From Candidatus Hodarchaeota archaeon (GTDB lineage Archaea > Asgardarchaeota > Heimdallarchaeia > Hodarchaeales > YT1-057), in assembly GCA_016839955.1 (NCBI GenBank), contig JAEOTI010000136.1:1-5744 (forward strand): 5,744 bases of DNA, read 5' to 3'. Below, piece by piece: positions 1 to 4,268 of the stretch; position 1 is the first letter of the stretch; each line of letters begins with the position of its first letter. Under the pieces are notes generated by a model. It was not told where the DNA came from and searched no databases. It saw only the letters and a list, made by a program, of their open reading frames with translations. Position numbers and translations under genes: made by a program.

Positions 1-167
1 ATGTGGAAACTGTATATATTGACTCCAATTTGAAGGATGTAGCTCGTAAGTTTAAAAATCGCGATATTGACCAATGTCCTGCGGTTGATGCTAAAGGAAA
101 CCTTCTTGGACTAATTACAGACCAAGACCTACTCCGAGCTTATGTTAAAACATCTCAGAAGGAATGA
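1..167 (+). CDS. CBS-domain protein, C-terminal end (partial)
   Basis: Only the last 54 codons are present; the gene enters from the left edge with its first full codon at base 3 and stops at TGA 165-167. The translated end reads as the second half of a CBS domain: a helix (DVARKFKNRDIDQCPAVD), then the strand-turn-strand LLGLITDQDLLRAY, which matches the usual 'G.lvGiit..Dll.a' ending of CBS repeats. CBS pairs bind adenine nucleotides or similar ligands and serve as regulatory modules; in archaea many are stand-alone two-CBS proteins of about 140 residues. Ending so soon after the motif fits a stand-alone CBS protein or an enzyme with C-terminal CBS domains. Which one cannot be told from this fragment. 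It converges on the archaeosortase-like gene 25 bases downstream. Confidence 0.8.
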   Translation, partial: VETVYIDSNLKDVARKFKNRDIDQCPAVDAKGNLLGLITDQDLLRAYVKTSQKE

Positions 168-192
168 AATCGTTCAATCCTTTTGATCAAGG

Positions 193-906
193 CTATTTTT
201 TAACTTGTAGGATCATTAGAATGTAATTGTATGTCCATAAAAGCCGATACCAGGCAAGATCCATGAAATCAGCAAATTGATCGATTATTGGAACTCCCAA
301 CTTCTCGATAACGTAAGCGAAGATTAATGTACCAACGAAACCAATGGGTTTCGCAAGAAAATCATGCGCAAAGCTAAATTTGCTGATATCACCCCATTGC
401 TGATAAACCAACCACAAATGAAACATAACGCGAAGAGTATTACCAATGTATAACATTATTGCAAATACGGTTAAAGCGATAGCTCTCCGTTGCCAGGGAG
501 CTTTCGTTACAAGAATTAACGCGATAATAATGGCACCCGCTTGCATACCAGTACAAGCTCTCACAATTGCATAGTTCGTCTCAGTAATTCCAGGTAAGTT
601 AATTGCAGGATCAGGAACATCTTTCTGCCAATCTGGTGTCTTTGATGCATCAATTCCAATAACCTGAAGGCCAAAAAGAATGCTATCTCTGAAAACTGTT
701 TCAAGCCACATATAAAACTCGTCACCACCGGGAAAAGGAGCAAAATAAACAAGTAATGCTAAGGTTGTTCCTACTAAAAATGCTAAGATTGTACGTCGCT
801 CTTCTAAACCGGGTGGGGGAGAAGGTAGTAATCTTTCTTTGGTAGAACTCGGTGATGGAGGTGGAACAGTCGCATCGACTGAAGTGGTGGCTGTTTCTGA
901 AGTCAA
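193..906 (-). CDS. Archaeosortase/exosortase-family transpeptidase-like membrane protein
   Basis: A 237-residue membrane protein with the catalytic signature of the exosortase/archaeosortase superfamily: Cys118 in VRACTGMQAG, Arg159 in GNTLRVMFHL and His181 in FAHDFLAKP. The 41-residue Cys-Arg spacing equals, from memory, that of haloarchaeal ArtA. Such enzymes are thought to cleave C-terminal sorting signals of surface proteins and join the new end to a lipid anchor. About five hydrophobic segments are visible (roughly residues 38-57, 72-86, 120-134, 141-168 and 186-204). The first 37 residues are a Ser/Thr/Pro-rich, presumably cytoplasmic extension. At least 90 residues separate the first helix from the start of the Arg motif, including an extracytoplasmic-looking stretch at 87-112. 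The start is TTG with a Shine-Dalgarno match 7 bases upstream; no other standard start lies upstream in frame. No sorted substrate protein is visible in the window, so the target signal and subfamily are unknown. Confidence 0.82.
   Translation of the reverse strand: MTSETATTSVDATVPPPSPSSTKERLLPSPPPGLEERRTILAFLVGTTLALLVYFAPFPGGDEFYMWLETVFRDSILFGLQVIGIDASKTPDWQKDVPDPAINLPGITETNYAIVRACTGMQAGAIIIALILVTKAPWQRRAIALTVFAIMLYIGNTLRVMFHLWLVYQQWGDISKFSFAHDFLAKPIGFVGTLIFAYVIEKLGVPIIDQFADFMDLAWYRLLWTYNYILMILQVKK
196..201 (+). terminator. T-tract, possible terminator of the CBS gene
   Basis: Six consecutive T on the + strand lie 29 bases after the CBS stop codon, overlapping the last two (Lys) codons of the convergent gene. 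Archaeal RNA polymerase can terminate at such U-rich stretches without a hairpin. The short length makes this only a weak call. Confidence 0.25.
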
Positions 907-913
907 CTTATAA

Positions 914-919
914 TCCTCT
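914..919 (-). promoter_or_regulatory. Ribosome binding site fixing a TTG start
   Basis: On the - strand AGAGGA lies 7 bases upstream of the TTG at 906-904. The frame is open back to a stop at 946-948 and contains no ATG, GTG or other TTG before this one, so this site decides the start of the archaeosortase-like gene. Confidence 0.6.
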
Positions 920-992
920 ACAAAGTCATTCGTTAGGTCGCTACTTTAAGCTCTATTATGTTGGCTTTGAAAAATGATTAATGAAATAATTG

Positions 993-1002
993 TTTTTATA
1001 TG
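993..1002. promoter_or_regulatory. AT-rich TATA-like element between divergent genes
   Basis: TTTTTATATG on the + strand, with CATATAAAAA on the other, is the best archaeal TATA-box candidate between the divergent genes. Read on the + strand it would start RNA near 1020-1026, inside the following dyad element. Read on the - strand it would start near 970, giving the archaeosortase-like gene a leader of about 65 bases. No experimental start is known; direction and use are inferred. Confidence 0.35.
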
Positions 1003-1013
1003 GGTCATTAAAT

Positions 1014-1088
1014 GGCCGCGTACTTAAGCCTGGGGGAGAAGATGCCTTATTTGCATCTATCTATGATCTTCGGTGAGTTAGCGCGGCC
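1014..1088 (+). other. tRNA-like / dyad element in the divergent intergenic region
   Basis: A 75-base stretch is closed by GGCCGCG (1014-1020) and its exact complement CGCGGCC (1082-1088), strikingly GC-rich for an AT-rich spacer. Inside it, TA follows the first strand as at tRNA positions 8-9. CTT (1023-1025) can pair with AAG (1039-1041) around an AGCCTGGGGGAG loop resembling a D loop. GATGC (1041-1045) pairs with GCATC (1053-1057) around a 7-base loop. TGATC/AGTTA around TTCGGTG is a poor T-arm: two wobbles, C-A at the closing pair, and one extra base before the acceptor strand. A competing fold pairs GAAGAT (1038-1043) with ATCTTC (1066-1071). It could be a decayed tRNA, a structured leader of the methyltransferase gene, or a protein-binding dyad. 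I do not call it a functional tRNA because no valid T-arm exists and the D and anticodon stems would share a base. Confidence 0.4.
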
Positions 1089-1107
1089 TTAATCACGGAT
1101 TTCGAGG

Positions 1108-1956
1108 TTGACCATTATAAACCAACGAAATATTACGGTATTTATTCCAAGCTCAGCTTTAGAAGACACTCCGGATCTTAGGGCTAGAACTGAGAAATGT
1201 TTTCGAATCGCCCGGAGTCTTGCTATCTTTCGGGTTCAAAATTTAGTAATTTATCGTGATCCTTTTTCAACTCGCCAAGATCATGATCGGAATGGTTCGA
1301 TGCTACAGCTCATACTCCAATATTTGGAATGTCCTCAATATCTTCGGAAACGATTATTTCCCCGCCACGCATGGCTAGGATTCGCTGGTACCCTTCCTCC
1401 TTTGGCTGTTCCACATCATTTTACTAGACCTCCTACAAAAGTTGGAGATATTAGAGAAGCTGCTGTATTTCTTAGAGAAAGTAAAACAGTAGCAGATATC
1501 GGAGCAAAAACTCCAATTGATGTTGTTAATCCCCCAAAAATGAATTTAGGAGACAAAGGAGTAAGAAAAACTGTCAGTGTTAAATCTCTTAACCCTATGA
1601 AAGTCGAGATCCTAAAAAACACTTATCTAATTCGGAATAAATATTGGGGGTATAGGACTCGTTTTTCAAATGGCCTTTTATCTCAAATTCTTTCCGAATT
1701 TAAATGTCTTAAAATCGCTACATCAAAAAATTGCCCTACTCTAGAGTACGAAGAAAAAAGAACCCTTAGTGAGAGTAAAGATTTAGCTATCCTATTTGGA
1801 AGCCCCACTAAGGGAATACAAGAGATTCTAAAAGTTGAATCCAAAAAAATTAGAGATGTTGCAGATAATTGTTATAGCTTCATTAAATTTACAGGAACAA
1901 GAACTATTCGTTTAGAAGAAGCAATATTTATCGTTCTAGCCAATATTCAAAAATAA
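1108..1956 (+). CDS. SPOUT-family RNA methyltransferase (Methyltrn_RNA_3 / DUF171 type)
   Basis: The 282-residue protein resembles the archaeal/eukaryotic SPOUT group that includes Methanothermobacter MTH1 and human SPOUT1 (C9orf114), proposed RNA uridine-N3 methyltransferases using S-adenosylmethionine. Family landmarks occur in order: VFIPSSALEDTPDLRARTEK (residues 11-30), IARSLAIFRVQNLVIYRD (34-51), LECPQYLRKRLFP (73-85), and AGTLPPLAVPHH (93-104). An inserted beta-rich segment of about 105-175 follows, then the C-terminal trefoil-knot elements AILFGSPTKGIQEI (227-240) and TGTRTIRLEEAIF (262-274). Length is normal for the family. In the knot the usual 'IP.QGT' before TIR is replaced by FIKFTGTRT, slightly divergent. 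The TTG start is the only standard start after the in-frame stop at 1090-1092. Its GAGG (1104-1107) abuts the start codon, too close for normal pairing, so the start is not firmly fixed. The hydrogenase-protease gene follows after 22 bases, so co-transcription is likely. Confidence 0.85.
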   Translation: MTIINQRNITVFIPSSALEDTPDLRARTEKCFRIARSLAIFRVQNLVIYRDPFSTRQDHDRNGSMLQLILQYLECPQYLRKRLFPRHAWLGFAGTLPPLAVPHHFTRPPTKVGDIREAAVFLRESKTVADIGAKTPIDVVNPPKMNLGDKGVRKTVSVKSLNPMKVEILKNTYLIRNKYWGYRTRFSNGLLSQILSEFKCLKIATSKNCPTLEYEEKRTLSESKDLAILFGSPTKGIQEILKVESKKIRDVADNCYSFIKFTGTRTIRLEEAIFIVLANIQK

Positions 1957-1978
1957 TTCGTTAATTTATGGGATATTA

Positions 1979-2470
1979 ATGCCATTTCCTTCAATTGAAT
2001 TTAAAGAAAAGCTCAGGAAAATGCTTAATTCCAAGAAAATTACCGTAGTGGGTATTGGAAATGTTATGCAAGGCGATGATGCTATAGGAGTAGTTGTAGC
2101 TCAAAGAATTAAAGAGAAGAAAGGAAATTTTCATGTTATTATCGCTGAAAGCACACCAGAAAATGTTATCGGACCAGTCGTCCGTTCAAATCCGGAACTT
2201 GTCCTATTTATTGATGCAGCAGATTTCGGAGCAGTAATAGGTACCGTTGCTGTTTTTGATCCTACTACTGTAGAAGATGAAGCCTATCTGGGGGGAAGTC
2301 ATGCATTACCTCTTTCGATGTTTGCTTTGGCTATTAAACAAGAAATTCCAGCTGTAGATATCATAATTATTGGTATACAAATTGATAAGACGTTTTTTGA
2401 TGCAAAAATGAGTACGTCTGTTGAAGAAACTGCAGATTGGTTAGTCGAATTCCTAATGGGAGTGGGATAA
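1979..2470 (+). CDS. hycI: [NiFe]-hydrogenase maturation endopeptidase, HycI type (peptidase M52)
   Basis: At 163 residues this has the usual size of hydrogenase maturation proteases. These bind the Ni of a nearly finished [NiFe]-hydrogenase large subunit and cut off its C-terminal tail, allowing the active site to close. The N-terminal signature VVGIGNVMQGDDAIG occupies residues 23-37. The three metal ligands known from E. coli HycI (Asp16, Asp62, His90) map by motif to Asp34, Asp79 in LFIDAADFG, and His108 in GGSHALPLS. The IIIGIQID stretch (129-136) also resembles the HycI branch rather than HyaD/HybD. A 20-residue N-terminal extension precedes the first strand. Translation starts at ATG, with a weak GGGA (1970-1973) five bases upstream. 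No large or small hydrogenase subunit lies nearby, so the substrate, probably a group 3 or group 4 enzyme in an archaeon, must be encoded elsewhere. Confidence 0.88.
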   Translation: MPFPSIEFKEKLRKMLNSKKITVVGIGNVMQGDDAIGVVVAQRIKEKKGNFHVIIAESTPENVIGPVVRSNPELVLFIDAADFGAVIGTVAVFDPTTVEDEAYLGGSHALPLSMFALAIKQEIPAVDIIIIGIQIDKTFFDAKMSTSVEETADWLVEFLMGVG

Positions 2471-2546
2471 TTCGATCATCAATAATGACGTAGGTCTTCT
2501 TCTACCTCAACCTTTTGGTGATTTTCGCTTAGTTATTTCACCAATT

Positions 2547-3068
2547 TTGAAGAATTTTGAATTCAACTGCGTAAGATGTGGGGATTGTTGTCGCGAAAGG
2601 AATGTTTGGGTAAACATTACAGCTATCAATAGAATTTCTTCTTTTCTTAATCTTTCGTTAGAGAAAACAACTACAAAGTATTTTTTAGATTGCTCTGGAG
2701 AAACAACTGAACTAGGAACAATTCTTAATGAGAACACGATGAAAATTCGATTTAGAGAAAATGTCTGTCCATTTCTAGACAATTTGGATGTAAAATTTAC
2801 TTCTTGTCAAATTTATCCACATAGGCCCAGCATTTGTTGTTGCTTTCCTTTCACTTACTCGATTCTAGCTAAAAATCAACTGATCTTAATACTTCCCGCC
2901 ATCAATTCTGATGGTAAAACGACTTGCCAAGGATTTATTCAAACAAATGATCAACTAAGTGATAAAAACGCTTATAAACTCATTTTTGAGATAATTGATG
3001 ATATTATTAAAGATATCAAGGTAAGCTTTGAGATTACAAACTTAAAAACACAATTAAAGACAATCTAA
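2547..3068 (+). CDS. YkgJ-type CxxCxxCC cysteine-cluster protein
   Basis: The product has the CxxCxxCC motif of the YkgJ family (Pfam PF03692, putative zinc- or iron-cluster protein): Cys8, Cys11, Cys14 and Cys15 in FNCVRCGDCCRERNVWV. The family's second half follows: CPFL at 74-77 and SCQIYPHRPSICCCFPF at 86-102, where the usual 'C.iY..RP..Cr.fPf' is recognisable. Three adjacent cysteines (97-99) are unusual. A further cysteine is at 127 and the last 40 residues are a charged, probably helical tail. Biochemical function of the family is poorly known; metal binding is the standard assumption. The start is uncertain. TTG 2547 has no visible ribosome binding site, and the frame is open back to 2457 with plausible coding sequence (PFGDFRLVISPILKNFEF just before the motif) but no ATG, GTG or TTG there. 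It follows the hydrogenase peptidase by 76 bases. Confidence 0.78.
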   Translation: MKNFEFNCVRCGDCCRERNVWVNITAINRISSFLNLSLEKTTTKYFLDCSGETTELGTILNENTMKIRFRENVCPFLDNLDVKFTSCQIYPHRPSICCCFPFTYSILAKNQLILILPAINSDGKTTCQGFIQTNDQLSDKNAYKLIFEIIDDIIKDIKVSFEITNLKTQLKTI

Positions 3069-3072
3069 GGCA

Positions 3073-3077
3073 TTTTT
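3073..3077 (+). terminator. Short T-tract after the YkgJ-type gene
   Basis: Five T start four bases after the stop codon at 3066-3068, the position expected for archaeal U-tract termination of the upstream gene group. The run is short, so the call is weak. Confidence 0.25.
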
Positions 3078-3091
3078 GTTGTGAGTTAATG

Positions 3092-3107
3092 AGAAAGACT
3101 TTTACTA
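3092..3107 (+). promoter_or_regulatory. Candidate BRE/TATA promoter of the tRNA-Leu gene
   Basis: Purine-rich AGAAAGAC followed by TTTTACTA puts a TATA-like box about 27-33 bases ahead of the mature 5' end at 3134. This is the spacing expected if transcription starts at or just before the tRNA. The box is not a perfect match to the archaeal consensus TTTAWATA. Confidence 0.4.
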
Positions 3108-3133
3108 GAAGCAGAAAAATCCCCATTAGAGAA

Positions 3134-3249
3134 GCGGGGGTATCCGAGCCAGGTCAAAAAGGTGCAACTGGTTGTTGTTCCAGATCAAAGGAGCCAGACT
3201 CAAGATCTGGTGTTGTAGAACTTCGTGAGTTCAAATCTCACCCCCCGCA
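3134..3249 (+). tRNA. tRNA-Leu (anticodon CAA) with a 31-base D-loop intron
   Basis: Every arm of a class II tRNA-Leu can be drawn. The acceptor stem GCGGGGG (3134-3140) pairs with CCCCCGC (3242-3248), followed by discriminator A3249. The D-stem TCC (3143-3145) pairs with GGA (3190-3192). The anticodon arm CCAGA-CTCAAGA-TCTGG (3194-3210) places CAA at 3201-3203 after U33. The long variable arm is GTT-GTAG-AAC (3212-3221). The T-arm GTGAG-TTCAAAT-CTCAC (3225-3241) is perfect. The primary transcript is 116 nt; removing 31 nt from the D loop gives an 85-nt tRNA whose D loop reads GAGCCAGGTCAAA, the usual archaeal tRNA-Leu sequence. CCA is not encoded, as is common in archaea. It decodes UUG codons. 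atpD starts 28 bases after the 3' end. Confidence 0.93.
3158..3188 (+). other. Predicted non-canonical tRNA intron (D loop, near position 21/22)
   Basis: The insert is bounded by a TCAAA repeat (3154-3158 and 3185-3189), so the exact ends are ambiguous by a few bases. The chosen ends fit a relaxed bulge-helix-bulge recognised by archaeal tRNA-splicing endonuclease. A central 4-bp helix pairs GGTC (3152-3155) with GATC (3183-3186), including one G-U pair. Cleavage in an A-rich bulge on each side (AA/A at 3156-3158 and AA/A at 3187-3189) leaves GGTCAA joined to AGGAG. Inside the intron GGTGCAAC (3161-3168) pairs with GTTGTTCC (3174-3181), with one T-T mismatch, closing the inner hairpin. The 5' bulge is effectively five A rather than three, so the motif is not canonical. 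Confidence 0.75.
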
Positions 3250-3277
3250 CTAACCAAAAATAGGGAATAGTGATTGC

Positions 3278-3928
3278 ATGAGCAGTGAAGACAGGTTGGA
3301 AGGTGTAAAACCAACTCGGATGGAATTAATCGAGTTAAGAACTCGACTTTCCTTGGCAGAGAAGGGGCACAGCCTATTAAGTGAGAAACTAGAATCATTG
3401 ACAAATGAGCTCTTCACATCCCTAAATTTGCACAAAGAACTGAAAGAAAAGGCTGTTGAGGTTCTTAAAGCAGTCCATCCAAACCTTGCAGGAATTCGTA
3501 TGGCATTGGGACCCAGTCAAACTATGCAAATCGCTGCAACCATTCCTCAAACAAGGACAGTTGCACCTAGCTTTCGTAGTTTAATGGGTGTGAGAGTCCC
3601 TGTAATTGAATTAGTTGAAGAAAAAACGCCAGAAAACGCTATTCCATATAATCTACTCGATACGACAATTCAACTTGATGAAGCTCTTGAGATCTTTATT
3701 AATGCCTTAAAAACTTTAATTTCAGTTGCTGAAACCCAATCAACCTTGACTAGATTAGCAAAGGAAATTTCAGACACAAAAAGAAGAGTAAATGCGCTAA
3801 ATTACATTGTTATTCCACGTATTCGAAACACAGTGGATTGGATTACCTTCACACTCGCGGAACAAGAGAGAGAAGAATTTGTCCGCTTAAAAAAAGTTAA
3901 GACTAAGATTGAACGAAGTGCCACTTAG
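3278..3928 (+). CDS. atpD: A-type (V-type) ATP synthase subunit D
   Basis: The 216-residue protein matches subunit D, the central-stalk rotor subunit that couples ion flow in the membrane ring to ATP synthesis or hydrolysis in the A3B3 head, acting at the inner face of the membrane. The N-terminal helix signature PTRMELIELRTRLSLAEKG (12-30) and the C-terminal helix with TKRRVNALNYIVIPRI (167-182) followed by EQEREEFVRLKKVK (195-208) are diagnostic. The two long helices form the antiparallel coiled coil, with the family's short globular segment (about 70-125) between. Length is typical. The ATG is preceded by GTGAT three bases upstream and AGGGA eleven bases upstream. In many archaea atpD ends a large ATPase operon; here neither flank encodes another subunit. 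With 28 bases after tRNA-Leu there is little room for its own promoter. Confidence 0.93.
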   Translation: MSSEDRLEGVKPTRMELIELRTRLSLAEKGHSLLSEKLESLTNELFTSLNLHKELKEKAVEVLKAVHPNLAGIRMALGPSQTMQIAATIPQTRTVAPSFRSLMGVRVPVIELVEEKTPENAIPYNLLDTTIQLDEALEIFINALKTLISVAETQSTLTRLAKEISDTKRRVNALNYIVIPRIRNTVDWITFTLAEQEREEFVRLKKVKTKIERSAT

Positions 3929-3986
3929 TTTAATAATCCTTTTCTCCAAAAAAAATTCTCGAGATATAATAAGAAAGACAATTCAC

Positions 3987-3995
3987 TTTTTTTTT
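3987..3995 (+). terminator. Nine-T terminator after atpD
   Basis: An uninterrupted run of nine T lies 58 bases after the atpD stop, preceded by a shorter TTTTC tract at 3938-3943. Archaeal polymerase terminates on such U-tracts without needing a hairpin, so this probably ends the tRNA-Leu/atpD transcript. Confidence 0.55.
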
Positions 3996-4090
3996 AGAAG
4001 TAGTAGAGCTTTTTCAAATTAATAGCGAAATATATTCTGATATATGTTTTTATACGAAAAGAAATTGCTTATTTTACATTGTGAGAACAC

Positions 4091-4098
4091 TTTATATG
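4091..4098 (+). promoter_or_regulatory. Candidate TATA box of the downstream membrane-protein gene
   Basis: TTTATATG is the closest match to the archaeal TATA consensus in the spacer. Transcription would begin near 4118-4124, leaving a leader of roughly 145-150 bases that contains the inverted repeats at 4154-4187. A nearer, poorer AT-rich box cannot be excluded. Confidence 0.35.
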
Positions 4099-4153
4099 CA
4101 TCCATCTATTGTAGATCTTCCTAAGTAAGAAAAGGAAATAAGAACCATAGTAT

Positions 4154-4187
4154 TTCTATCTAGAGTAGAATGGAGTTCAAACTCTAG
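4154..4187. repeat. Nested inverted repeats in the leader region
   Basis: TTCTA (4154-4158) faces TAGAA (4166-4170) across a TCTAGA core. CTAGAG (4160-4165) also pairs with CTCTAG (4182-4187), and TGGAG (4171-4175) with CTCTA (4182-4186) around a TTCAAA loop. These mutually exclusive hairpins could form an operator or a leader structure. All arms are short, so chance is a real alternative in AT-rich DNA. Confidence 0.25.
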
Positions 4188-4253
4188 CAAGGTAATAAGA
4201 ATTAATTACAATAAAGAATGACTTAATTACAGAAAGGATTCAGAATTAATAAC

Positions 4254-4261
4254 GGAAAGGA
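4254..4261 (+). promoter_or_regulatory. Ribosome binding site fixing a TTG start
   Basis: GGAAAGGA ends 7 bases before TTG 4269-4271, the same spacing as the site before the archaeosortase-like gene. Upstream in frame there is no alternative start before the stop TAA at 4224-4226, so this site decides the start. Confidence 0.6.
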
Positions 4262-4268
4262 ATTAAAA

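Larger units (their letters stand above)
3929..4268. other. 340-base AT-rich intergenic region without a gene
   Basis: No convincing open reading frame or RNA gene is visible. It holds, in order: a nine-T terminator; an ATATAT-TCTG-ATATAT dyad at 4030-4045; two TATA-like boxes (TTTTTATAC at about 4047-4055 and TTTATATG at 4091-4098); inverted repeats near 4154-4187; and a 9-base direct repeat TTAATTACA at 4202-4210 and 4223-4231, with copies 21 bases apart. A ribosome binding site sits at its right end. The spacer is long for this otherwise compact window and would give the downstream gene a leader of up to about 150 bases. Confidence 0.6.

Noticed and set aside
1014..1089. Calling the dyad element a functional tRNA-Ile(UAU)
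   Set aside because: The T-arm lacks the G-C closing pair and a proper TTCRANY loop, a base is extra before the acceptor, D and anticodon stems share G1041, and position 37 would be a pyrimidine. UAU anticodons are also rare in archaea.
561..2782. Short - strand frames at 561-752, 1416-1622 and 2507-2782
   Set aside because: The first overlaps the archaeosortase-like gene on the same strand in another frame; the other two lie opposite well-supported family members. None shows a recognisable motif or ribosome binding site.
3164..3216. Alternative anticodon stem GCAAC/GTTGT with a canonical anticodon-loop intron
   Set aside because: It would give an anticodon loop starting TGG with no U33 and destroy both the perfect CCAGA-CTCAAGA-TCTGG arm and the variable arm. 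The D-loop intron model explains every arm of a tRNA-Leu.
4096..4128. Ten-codon frame from ATG in the gap after atpD
   Set aside because: It is very short, has no ribosome binding site, and its ATG overlaps the candidate TATA box; nothing supports translation.
4171..4188. T-arm-like hairpin (TGGAG, TTCAAA loop, CTCTA) suggesting a tRNA or split-tRNA fragment
   Set aside because: The loop has six bases instead of seven, one stem pair is G-U, and no acceptor, D or anticodon arm can be found around it.
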